Positions 47,206-54,533 of a stretch of 64,000 nucleotides of DNA are shown piece after piece (positions within the stretch are counted from its first letter, which is position 1; the number at the start of each line of letters is the position of its first letter). Made by a program: the position numbers and the translations under genes. The notes beneath the pieces were generated by a model. It was given only the letters and a program-made list of their open reading frames with translations, was not told where the DNA came from and ran no database searches. Location: positions 186,001-250,000 of the forward strand of contig NZ_JAAZQD010000005.1 of assembly GCF_012395255.1 (NCBI RefSeq). The letters run 5' to 3'. This stretch comes from Oleiagrimonas citrea (GTDB lineage: Bacteria; Pseudomonadota; Gammaproteobacteria; Xanthomonadales; Rhodanobacteraceae).

Positions 47206-48125
47206 ACCGGCGATTCGCCGGGTGGGCGCGTCTTGAAGCGCTTGTGTACCCACAGATACTGCTCGGGCGCCTCGCGCACCATCTGCTCGATGGCGGCGTT
47301 GACGCGCGCGGTATCGGCGACGACGTCCCTGCTCGGGAACGCCTCCAGCGGCGCGCCGATGTGGATGGCGTATCCCCGGCCGTGATCGAGGCGGCGGTGG
47401 AAGAACGGCATCACGCAGGCGCCGGACAGGCGCGCCAGATGATGGGTGGCGGTGATGGTGGCCGCCGGCACGCCGAAGAACGGCACGAACACGCTGTCCT
47501 TGCTGCGCATGTCCTGGTCCGGCGCGTACCACAGCGTGCCGCCGTTGCGCAGATAGCGCACGGTGCCGCGCAGATCGTCCTTGTCGAACATGGCCTCGGC
47601 GTAGTCCAGCCGCGCGCGCAGCACGGCCCATTCGAACACGTCCGAATCCATGCGCCGGTACATGCCGGCGATGCGGATCTGGTCCGAAACCAGACGCGCG
47701 CACAGCTCCAGGTGCGAGAAATGGCCGCCGACCAGCAGTACGCCGCGCGATTGCGCCTTGGCGGCTTCCAGGTGCTCCAGGCCTTCGATGGTCACGGGAA
47801 TGCGCGATACAGCGGCATCGCTGCCCATCCAGCCGACCGCGAACTCGGCCAGCATCATGCCCAGGTCACGCATGTGCGCATCGACCAGTGCCTTCTGTGC
47901 GGCGGCATCGCGCTCGGGAAAGCACAGCGCGATGTTGCGCTCGGCGATCGGGCGACGGGCGTTCGGTATGCGGTTGATCAGCGCACCGAGCAGGCGCCCC
48001 ATGCCCAGCAGCCAGCGGTACGGCAGACGCGCCAGCAGCCAGGTGCAGCCGAGCCCGATCCACGCCGGCCATTGGGTCGGGCGGAGCAGGGCGGAACGGA
48101 AGGATGGACGCGTGGCACCGGGCAT
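47190..48125 (-). CDS. Lipid A biosynthesis acyltransferase (LpxL/HtrB family)
   Basis: A 311-residue inner-membrane acyltransferase. The catalytic HX4E/D-type motif is GGHFSHLEL, and a second motif is WYAPDQDMRSKDSVFVPFFG. A hydrophobic N-terminus anchors it to the membrane. It adds a secondary acyl chain to Kdo2-lipid A, fitting the adjacent Kdo transferase gene waaA, which is divergent with about 95 bases between the starts. It belongs to the LpxL/LpxM superfamily, and which chain is added is not predictable. Confidence 0.9.
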   Translation of the reverse strand: MPGATRPSFRSALLRPTQWPAWIGLGCTWLLARLPYRWLLGMGRLLGALINRIPNARRPIAERNIALCFPERDAAAQKALVDAHMRDLGMMLAEFAVGWMGSDAAVSRIPVTIEGLEHLEAAKAQSRGVLLVGGHFSHLELCARLVSDQIRIAGMYRRMDSDVFEWAVLRARLDYAEAMFDKDDLRGTVRYLRNGGTLWYAPDQDMRSKDSVFVPFFGVPAATITATHHLARLSGACVMPFFHRRLDHGRGYAIHIGAPLEAFPSRDVVADTARVNAAIEQMVREAPEQYLWVHKRFKTRPPGESPVYSRR

Positions 48126-48220
48126 GGAGGACCGATTGTAGTCAATGCGCGCCCGCTTGCGGGGATGGCGATGCGCGCAATGGCTATACTGGTCCGTCGA
48201 ACCGGACCGGAGTCGCGCGC

Positions 48221-49483
48221 TTGCGCCTGCTGTACACCCTCGCCATGTTCATCGCCACGCCGCTGTTGATGCTGCGCCTGTGGGCGCGCGGCATGCGCTA
48301 CGGCGATTACCATCAGCGCTGGCGTGAGCGATTCGGCATCTTCGAGTCGCCCGGTTTCCGCGACCGCAGTCTGTGGGTCCATGCGGTGTCCCTCGGCGAG
48401 GTGAATGCGGCCGAGCCGCTCATCAAGGCGCTGATGGCGCGTTATCCGGATTGGCCGATGGTGGTGACCACGGTCACGCCGACCGGTTCGGAGCGTGTGC
48501 GGCAACTGTTCGGCGACTCGGTGTTCCATGTGTATCTGCCGTACGACTTGCCGTTCTCGGTCAGTCGCTTTCTGCACCGCGTCCGGCCGCGCATTGCGGT
48601 GATCGTCGAGACCGAGATCTGGCCGAATCTTTACAGCGCGTGCTGCAAGCGCCAGATTCCTCTGCTGATCGTCAATGCGCGCCTGTCGCGGCGCTCGCTG
48701 CGTGGATACATGCCGCTGCAGCCGCTGGCCAGACAGGCGTTGCATTGCGTGTATCACGTGGCGGCGCAGTCGCTGACGGATGCGGCGCGCTACCGCCTGC
48801 TGGGCACGCGGCGCAGCAGCATAAGCGTGGCGGGCAACCTGAAGTTCGACATGCCGCTTCCGCCGAGAATCCGGGACGAGGCGTGCGCCATGCGTGAGGC
48901 ATGGGGCGCCGAGCGCCCAGTCTGGATCGCTGCCAGCACGCACGAAGGCGAGGAAACCCTGGCGCTGGAGGCGCACCTGGAGGTGCTGCGGCGTTTTCCG
49001 GATGCGCTCCTGCTGCTGGTGCCCCGCCACCCCGAGCGCTTCCGCGCAGTCGAGCACAGCATCCGCAGTCTCGGCTTCCGCATGGCCACGCGCAGCGAGG
49101 ATGAATTGCCGCAGTCGACCACACAGTGTTTCCTGGTCGATGCCATGGGTGAGTTGATGAGGTTCTACGCTGCAGCGGACGTGGCGTTCGTGGGCGGAAG
49201 CCTGGAGCCGATCGGCGGCCATAACCTGCTGGAACCGGCGTCGCTGTCGAAGCCGGTGCTGGTCGGCCCGCACACCTTCAATTTCGAGGGCATCACCCGC
49301 GGTCTGCTGCGCGTGGATGCGGCGCGCCGGGTCACCGCCCAGAGCCTGGGCGCCAGTGTGCGTGAGCTCTTCGAGCACCCAGCGGTGCGGGATCGCATGG
49401 GGCGTTCGGCGCGACAGGTGTTCGAGCGCGAGAGTGGTGCGGTCGCGCGGATCATGGAGCGCATCGAACCGCTTCTGGAATGA
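48221..49483 (+). CDS. waaA: 3-deoxy-D-manno-octulosonic acid (Kdo) transferase
   Basis: A 420-residue enzyme that attaches Kdo residues to lipid A. The start appears to be TTG at 48221, with CGGAG upstream: the resulting LRLLYTLAMFIATPLLMLRL aligns with the E. coli N-terminus; ATG 48245 would lose it. Conserved features are SLWVHAVSLGEVNAAEPLI, ETEIWPNLY, NLKFDMPLPPR, AASTHEGEE and the C-terminal GGSLEPIGGHNLLEPASL. It is followed by a strong terminator. Confidence 0.95.
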   Translation: MRLLYTLAMFIATPLLMLRLWARGMRYGDYHQRWRERFGIFESPGFRDRSLWVHAVSLGEVNAAEPLIKALMARYPDWPMVVTTVTPTGSERVRQLFGDSVFHVYLPYDLPFSVSRFLHRVRPRIAVIVETEIWPNLYSACCKRQIPLLIVNARLSRRSLRGYMPLQPLARQALHCVYHVAAQSLTDAARYRLLGTRRSSISVAGNLKFDMPLPPRIRDEACAMREAWGAERPVWIAASTHEGEETLALEAHLEVLRRFPDALLLLVPRHPERFRAVEHSIRSLGFRMATRSEDELPQSTTQCFLVDAMGELMRFYAAADVAFVGGSLEPIGGHNLLEPASLSKPVLVGPHTFNFEGITRGLLRVDAARRVTAQSLGASVRELFEHPAVRDRMGRSARQVFERESGAVARIMERIEPLLE

Positions 49484-49502
49484 TTTCTGCGGTTTGCTCC
49501 GG

Positions 49503-49539
49503 CACAAAAAAGCCAGCGTTCAACGCTGGCTTTTTTGTG
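49503..49539. terminator. Bidirectional rho-independent terminator between waaA and tolC
   Basis: A 16-base perfect stem (49503-49518 with 49524-49539) around a 5-base loop, with six A residues in the left arm and six T residues in the right arm. It lies between two convergent genes and serves both strands. Confidence 0.94.
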
Positions 49540-49555
49540 TGCTCCGTGGAACGTT

Positions 49556-50935
49556 TCAGGCTCCGTCCGGTGATTCGAGCAGGGCGTTGACCGCTTGCAG
49601 GTCCTTGACGGTTATCGTGCCCGCAGCCTGTTTCAGAAGTAGCTGGTTGAGCACGAACTGGTGACGTGCGCGCGAGTAGCTCTGCTGGGCGTTGGTCAGG
49701 TTCTGCTGGCCAAGCAACACATCGACGATGGTGCGGGTGCCGACCTTGAAGCCAGCTTCGGTGGCCTCCAATGCGCTCTGCGACGACTGCACGGCCTGAC
49801 GTGTGGCTTCCACTTCGCTTATGCCGGCGATCACCGAGCGGAAATAGTTGCGAGTATTGCGGATGGTCTGGCGGCGTTGCGACTCCAGTCCATCCTTCGA
49901 GGCGTCGCGCTGGGCGATGGCCTGACGAACCTGCGATTGCACCAGCCCGCCGGAGAAGATCGGTACGCGCAGGGTGAGCCCGAAGGTGGTGTCGCTGGGC
50001 GTCGAGGTGTTCAGCGTGCCGTTCTCGCTCCAGGTCGAGCTCTTGCCGTAGGACACGTTGGCGCTGATGGTCGGCAGATGGCCGGCGCGGGCCGAGCTGA
50101 CCTGATAATCGGCTGCGTCGACGTTGTACTGCTGCGCCATGATGCTCGGATTGTTCTGCAGCGCGGTGCGCACCCAGTCGGATACATTGTTGGGCACCGG
50201 CGGTTGCAAGGGCACCTCGTCGCGCAGCACCTTGAGGTTCTTGGCGGGCTCGCCGGTGATCTGCGTCAGGGCCTCGCGGGCATCGTCGAGGGCGTTCTGC
50301 GCGCTGATTAACTGTGCGGTGGCCGAATCGTGCTGCGCCTTGGCGTCCTGCACGTCGGTGATCGCGGAGAGTCCGACCTTGAAGCGCTGCTGGGCCTGGT
50401 CCAGCTCACGGGCCAGCGATTTTTCCTGCGCCTTGCTGAAGGCGACCTGGTCCTTCGCGGTCAGCACGTTGAAGTACGCCGTGGCCACGCGGACGAGCAG
50501 GTTCTGTTCCTCGGCCGAGTACTGCGCGTTCTGGCTGTCGGCCTGAGCGTGCGCGGACTTCAGGTCCTCGTAGCGGCTGAGGTCGAACACGCTCTGGCTC
50601 AAGGTCAGCGACAGATTGCGGTTGCGCAGATAGCCCGTGGCCGGCGTCATGTACAGCTGACCGGTGCTCTGGTCGATGTAGGTGCCGGACGAACGACCGC
50701 GATTGTCCTGGGTCAGACCGAGGCTGGCGTTGATCTGCGGAAACAGTGCAGCGCGTGCCTGGTTGATGCCCTCGTGGACGCTGCGCGTGTTGGCTTCGGC
50801 CAGGGCCAGTTGCGGATCGTTCTGACGCGCCTGCTGATAGGCCTGCATCAGATCCTCGGCATGGGCCATGCCGGGCATGGCGGCGGTGATGGCCAGGGCC
50901 AGCAAAACGGGTTTGAAGCGCATGATAGGTCTCAT
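49556..50935 (-). CDS. tolC: TolC-family outer-membrane efflux channel
   Basis: About 459 residues from ATG 50935 (alternative ATG 50923). The signal peptide ends AMPGMAHAE. Two homologous halves follow with the OEP pattern: EDLMQAYQQARQNDPQLALAEAN, long Gln/Ala coiled coils, a strand segment LSLTLSQSVFDLSRYE, and LTLRVPIFSGGLVQSQV. Type I secretion and multidrug efflux both use this trimer. It lies 31 bases after a pcm-like gene, as in other Xanthomonadales, and is separate from the channel of the metal efflux operon. Confidence 0.95.
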   Translation of the reverse strand: MRPIMRFKPVLLALAITAAMPGMAHAEDLMQAYQQARQNDPQLALAEANTRSVHEGINQARAALFPQINASLGLTQDNRGRSSGTYIDQSTGQLYMTPATGYLRNRNLSLTLSQSVFDLSRYEDLKSAHAQADSQNAQYSAEEQNLLVRVATAYFNVLTAKDQVAFSKAQEKSLARELDQAQQRFKVGLSAITDVQDAKAQHDSATAQLISAQNALDDAREALTQITGEPAKNLKVLRDEVPLQPPVPNNVSDWVRTALQNNPSIMAQQYNVDAADYQVSSARAGHLPTISANVSYGKSSTWSENGTLNTSTPSDTTFGLTLRVPIFSGGLVQSQVRQAIAQRDASKDGLESQRRQTIRNTRNYFRSVIAGISEVEATRQAVQSSQSALEATEAGFKVGTRTIVDVLLGQQNLTNAQQSYSRARHQFVLNQLLLKQAAGTITVKDLQAVNALLESPDGA

Positions 50936-50966
50936 CGGGGCATCGTCCTCATGACAACGCGGCACG

Positions 50967-51626
50967 TTACAACGTGAACCGCGACTCCGGTTGTGCGTTC
51001 TTCAGATAGGGAAGGTCGGTTTCGAACAGGCTTTCTTCGCGGTAGCGACCGTCGCCTTCGTGATGCAGCAGCACGGCCTCCATGATCGGCGCGCATCCGC
51101 GAACCACGAACATGCGGCCGCCCTGCTTGAGCCAGCGGCTGAAACGTTCGGGCACGTGCGCCACCGCGCCGGTCACCGCGATGACATCGAAAACGCCTCC
51201 GGGGTGGTATTCGTTGACCGCTTCGGCAGTCACCAGCTCGACATTCTCGATCGCGGCGGCGCGCAGGCGCTCACGGGCACGCTCGGTGAAATCGGCGTGT
51301 ATCTCGACACTGGCCACGCGGCGCGACAGCGTCGCCAGGCAAGCCGTGATGAAACCCGAGCCGGTGCCGATTTCCAGCACGTCCTCGGATCCGGTCAGAT
51401 CCAGCGCCTGCAGCATGCGGCCTTCCTGCACCGGCTTCATCATCTGTTCGCCGTGACCCAGCGGTAGCGCGAGGTCGGCGAAGGCGAGATTGCGGTAGGC
51501 GTCGGGCACGAAATCCTCGCGTCGCACGCGGCTCAGCACCTCCAGAACGCGGGCGTCGAGCACTTCCCAGGGGCGGACCTGGTTTTCGATCATGTTCTGG
51601 CGGGCCAGTTCGAGATTCATGGTCAT
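50967..51626 (-). CDS. Protein-L-isoaspartate O-methyltransferase-like protein
   Basis: A 219-residue SAM methyltransferase of the PCMT fold: LARQNMIENQVRPWEVLD, a PLGHGEQMMKPVQEGRM segment, then the SAM site VLEIGTGSGFITACLA. It lacks some residues of true Pcm and is the version usually found next to tolC in this lineage. Its substrate is uncertain. It shares a direction with tolC, 31 bases upstream of it, and faces a divergent TetR regulator. Confidence 0.86.
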   Translation of the reverse strand: MTMNLELARQNMIENQVRPWEVLDARVLEVLSRVRREDFVPDAYRNLAFADLALPLGHGEQMMKPVQEGRMLQALDLTGSEDVLEIGTGSGFITACLATLSRRVASVEIHADFTERARERLRAAAIENVELVTAEAVNEYHPGGVFDVIAVTGAVAHVPERFSRWLKQGGRMFVVRGCAPIMEAVLLHHEGDGRYREESLFETDLPYLKNAQPESRFTL

Positions 51627-51655
51627 CTAGCTTATGTGCTGGGAACGAGCGTGGA

Positions 51656-51661
51656 ATTATA
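51656..51661 (-). promoter_or_regulatory. Candidate -10 box for the pcm-like/tolC operon
   Basis: A perfect TATAAT on the minus strand (51661 to 51656), about 30 bases upstream of the pcm-like start. The -35 region at the expected distance is poor (TGGCTC), suggesting an activator or a weak core promoter. Confidence 0.5.
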
Positions 51662-51761
51662 GAGTCGCAGGGTAGCGCGAGCCATCCATGCGGCCCTAAA
51701 CCGCATGATCGCCTTGCATCGTGCGGGCTGGTCGAGAGTAGCCGAAGTGCCGGAAGTCACC

Positions 51762-51802
51762 GTGTCCGCGGACGGTCGGCAGTGTCCGCAGGCGGACACT
51801 GC
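51762..51802. promoter_or_regulatory. Candidate operator: repeated GTGTCCGC with a 24-base palindrome
   Basis: GTGTCCGC occurs at 51762-51769 and again at 51782-51789, 20 bases apart. The second copy is part of a perfect palindrome (11-base arms at 51779-51789 and 51792-51802, 2-base spacer). It lies between the divergent tolC operon and the TetR gene and upstream of the TetR -10 box. This fits a TetR-family operator and may be autoregulatory. Confidence 0.6.
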
Positions 51803-51833
51803 AACCGCATCTGGAAATAATTGAACCGAACCG

Positions 51834-51839
51834 TATAAT
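51834..51839 (+). promoter_or_regulatory. Candidate -10 box of the TetR gene
   Basis: A perfect TATAAT 33 bases before the ATG at 51873. The -35 region 17 bases upstream (CTGGAA at 51811-51816) is weak. Confidence 0.5.
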
Positions 51840-51872
51840 AAAATCAACTGTTTGTGTAACGAAACTTCCCTG

Positions 51873-52520
51873 ATGAATACGATCGCCAAATGCCAGCGTC
51901 CGGGTCGGCCGAAGGATATGGAGAAGCGCGCTGCGATTCTCGATGCGGCCCAGGACCTCTTCACCGATCAGGGTTTCGAACATACCAGCATGGATGCGGT
52001 GGCCTCGCGGGCCGGTGTCTCGAAGCTCACCGTCTACAGCCATTTCGGCGACAAGGCCACGCTGTTTCGCGAGGCGGTGCGTGCGCGCTGCCGCAGCATG
52101 GTGCCCGAGCAGCTGTACTGCAGGCACGAGGGTGACTCGCTGCGCGAGGCGCTGCTGCGCATCGCCCGTCACCACGCCAAGTTGATGAGCAGTTCGGAAA
52201 CCATCGGCGTGTGGCGTGCCATCACCAGCGATTGCGCCAGCGGCGAGCCGCGTCTGGGGCAGATGCTGTGGGAAGAAGGGCCGATGCGCTCGCGTCAGTT
52301 GATGCAGGCGATGCTGGAAGAGTATGTGGCCAGCGGCGAACTCGTGATCGAGGATGTCGATCGCGCAGCGGGACAGTTCCTGTGCCTGCTGAAGGGCGAT
52401 CTGCATTTCCGCCGTCTGCTCGGCTGCGTCGACGACAACTGCCCGCAGTTCCGCAAGGAAATGGAAGAAAACGCCGAGGCCGCCGTGGATATGTTCCTGC
52501 GCGCCTACGCTCCGCGCTGA
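51873..52520 (+). CDS. TetR/AcrR-family transcriptional regulator
   Basis: 215 residues from ATG 51873. The N-terminal HTH (about 15-60) contains RAAILDAAQDLFTDQGFEHTSM and VASRAGVSKLTVYSHFGDKATLF, the canonical TetR pattern. The C-terminal ligand domain contains several Cys and resembles the AefR-like C-terminal family. It is divergent from the tolC operon, and a palindrome lies in the shared upstream region, so it is a good candidate to regulate tolC and itself. The ligand is unknown. A GFA-family gene follows 8 bases after its stop. Confidence 0.93.
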   Translation: MNTIAKCQRPGRPKDMEKRAAILDAAQDLFTDQGFEHTSMDAVASRAGVSKLTVYSHFGDKATLFREAVRARCRSMVPEQLYCRHEGDSLREALLRIARHHAKLMSSSETIGVWRAITSDCASGEPRLGQMLWEEGPMRSRQLMQAMLEEYVASGELVIEDVDRAAGQFLCLLKGDLHFRRLLGCVDDNCPQFRKEMEENAEAAVDMFLRAYAPR

Positions 52521-52528
52521 AGCATGTG

Positions 52529-52951
52529 ATGCCCGCGGCGGAGCCCGGTCTACCGATGCACGTCTATCGCGGTCACTGCCTGTGTGGCGCGGTCGCGTAC
52601 GTGGCGCGGAGCGAGCCGGTCAATCCGCACTATTGTCACTGCGATGCGTGTCGTCGCAGTGCGGGCGCGCCGGTCGTGGCCTGGGTCAATTTCGCCGAGC
52701 GCCATTTCGCATGGGAAGGAGCCGAGCCCAAGTGGTTCGCTTCCTCGCCGGGTATGCGAAGGGGTTTCTGCGGCCGTTGCGGCAGCACGCTGTGCACGAT
52801 CGAAGACGACGGGTATGCGTGCGTGGCCATCGGAAGCCTGGACTATCCGGAAGCCGTGGCGCCGCAATACGACATCTACGTGCAGCACACGCTGCCGTGG
52901 TTGAAGCAGGACGACGGCCTGCGCCGGGAAGAGCGCGAGGACCGTTTCTGA
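52529..52951 (+). CDS. GFA-family (glutathione-dependent formaldehyde-activating-like) zinc protein
   Basis: A 140-residue Mss4-fold protein with the zinc-binding pattern HCLCGAVAY, HYCHCDACRRSAGAP and FCGRCGSTL. It also has HVYRGH and a terminal WLKQDDGLRREE. GFA/CENP-V-like proteins have poorly defined roles; few are true formaldehyde-activating enzymes. It starts eight bases after the TetR gene and probably shares its transcript. The start at 52556 is an alternative. Confidence 0.87.
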   Translation: MPAAEPGLPMHVYRGHCLCGAVAYVARSEPVNPHYCHCDACRRSAGAPVVAWVNFAERHFAWEGAEPKWFASSPGMRRGFCGRCGSTLCTIEDDGYACVAIGSLDYPEAVAPQYDIYVQHTLPWLKQDDGLRREEREDRF

Positions 52952-52979
52952 GCGGTCCCCGCGATGACGCGTAGCGCGA

Positions 52980-53519
52980 TCAGGACGCGTTGGTGCCCTT
53001 GTAGCGATCGATGCTTGCGGCCAGCTCCTTGCGCGCCGCTTCCACGTCGCCCCAGCCGTCGAGCTTGACCCACTTGCCCTTCTCCAGGTCCTTGTAGTGC
53101 TCGAAGAAGTGGCCGATGCGCTCCAGCCAGTGGCCGGACACCTTGTCGATGTTGTCGATGTGCGCGTAGCCGCTGAAGATCTTCGCGGTTGGCACCATCA
53201 CCAGCTTTTCGTCGCTGCCGGCCTCATCGGTCATCTGCAGCATGCCGACCGGATGGCAGGGAATCACCGAGCCGGCCACCAGCGGCAGCGGCAAGATCAC
53301 CAGCGCGTCGAGCGGATCGCCGTCACCGCCCAGGGTCTGCGGGATGTAGCCGTAGTTGCACGGGTAGCGCATCGGCGTGGTCAGCACGCGGTCGACGAAA
53401 ATGGCGCCGCTGGCCTTGTCGACTTCGTACTTGACCGGCTCGGCGTCCTTGGGAATTTCGATGATGACGTTGTACGCGCCAGACTTTTCGTCGCTGGCGG
53501 TCACCAGATCCAGGCTCAT
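52980..53519 (-). CDS. ppa: Soluble inorganic pyrophosphatase (family I)
   Basis: A 179-residue family I PPase that hydrolyses PPi to two phosphates in the cytoplasm. The signature is GDGDPLDALVILP, and the flanking FVDRVLTTPMRYPCNYGYIP and VPTAKIFSGYAHI blocks are also conserved. Length is typical. The enzyme coexists with a membrane H+-PPase and a PPi-dependent phosphofructokinase elsewhere in this window. Confidence 0.97.
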   Translation of the reverse strand: MSLDLVTASDEKSGAYNVIIEIPKDAEPVKYEVDKASGAIFVDRVLTTPMRYPCNYGYIPQTLGGDGDPLDALVILPLPLVAGSVIPCHPVGMLQMTDEAGSDEKLVMVPTAKIFSGYAHIDNIDKVSGHWLERIGHFFEHYKDLEKGKWVKLDGWGDVEAARKELAASIDRYKGTNAS

Positions 53520-53631
53520 GGGAGGAGGTTCCTTTCATACATGCATACGGGGGCGCGCAGCATAGGACAAAGCGTGTTGCGTCGCAAAAACCCCATGGTT
53601 GTACGAGGTTATATGCAGGCTTTGCGCATGA

Positions 53632-54465
53632 TCACTTGAATGGGCGCTCGCGCAGCCACTTGGTGGCGATCCACTTCTCGCCTTCGGTGACCGGAAGGCC
53701 GGCGTGCAGCGATGCCTGATCGCCGTGCTGATAGGCGAAATACAGCGCAGAACCGCGACGCGCGGTGACCGTGACACCGGCATTCGGAAAGTGCGTGCCG
53801 CCGCCGCCGGCGGGTGTGTTGAGATACATGATGATGGTGGCCACGCGCTGACCGCCCTTGAGCGTGACCAGCTTGAAGCCGTCCTTGCTGGAGTCGAACC
53901 AGTCGAAGTGCGGCTCGTACTGCTGGCCCGGCAGGTAGTGCAGCACCTGCAGGCCCTCGCCATGGCTCGTGGGCAGGCCGGCCAGTTCGGCCATGCGCGC
54001 ATCGATACGCTCGATCAGCGGCGATTCCCCGGGATTGAAGAACATACCGCGGCTGGTGCGGGCTTCGTCGACCTGGTTGCCGCCGTCCTGGCGCACCGTG
54101 AGCGACCGATCCAGGCGCGGGCGCGCCAGTTCGATCAACTGCTCACATTCATCGTCCTGCAGCAGGTGTTCCATGACGCGGATCGGCGGGGTGTCGATAC
54201 ACACGGAGACTTCCGTGCGCTGACCGCCGACGATCTGCATGGGCGGTTCGGGATGGCGGGGAAGCTTGCCGGCGGGGGGCTTCACTTCCACGTCCAGCGC
54301 CACGGCCGGGCGGTTCAGGGTCTTGGCCACGATTTTCCGCGCCTGACGCGATTCGTATCCCGCCCGCTCCATCATCAGCAGGATCATGTCGATGTCGTGG
54401 CCATCGCGCGCCGTGGTCAGAATCCACTCGCGAAGGGAATTGGTGTTCGAAGTCTGTTTGCCCAT
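53632..54465 (-). CDS. Prolyl 4-hydroxylase-like 2OG-Fe(II) dioxygenase
   Basis: A 277-residue protein from ATG 54465. The C-terminal double-stranded beta-helix carries the Fe ligands H and D in YEPHFDWFD and the distal H in SLHAGLPV. The 2-oxoglutarate Lys/Arg site is in EKWIATKWLRERPF. The N-terminal region (1-80) is helical (REWILTTARDGHDIDMILLMMERAG) and unlike the catalytic domain. Bacterial P4H enzymes hydroxylate proline in EF-Tu or other proteins; the substrate here is unknown. Confidence 0.87.
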   Translation of the reverse strand: MGKQTSNTNSLREWILTTARDGHDIDMILLMMERAGYESRQARKIVAKTLNRPAVALDVEVKPPAGKLPRHPEPPMQIVGGQRTEVSVCIDTPPIRVMEHLLQDDECEQLIELARPRLDRSLTVRQDGGNQVDEARTSRGMFFNPGESPLIERIDARMAELAGLPTSHGEGLQVLHYLPGQQYEPHFDWFDSSKDGFKLVTLKGGQRVATIIMYLNTPAGGGGTHFPNAGVTVTARRGSALYFAYQHGDQASLHAGLPVTEGEKWIATKWLRERPFK

Positions 54466-54533
54466 GGTCGCCGATTGTAATAACGAACGGCACCACGATG
54501 CGATGCCGTTCGTGTGTCCAGTCGGTTCAGGAT

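Noticed and set aside
43893-49483. The LPS genes as a horizontally acquired O-antigen island
   Set aside because: Composition resembles the surroundings, waaA and LpxL-type genes are core functions, and no mobile elements or O-antigen sugar synthesis genes are present.
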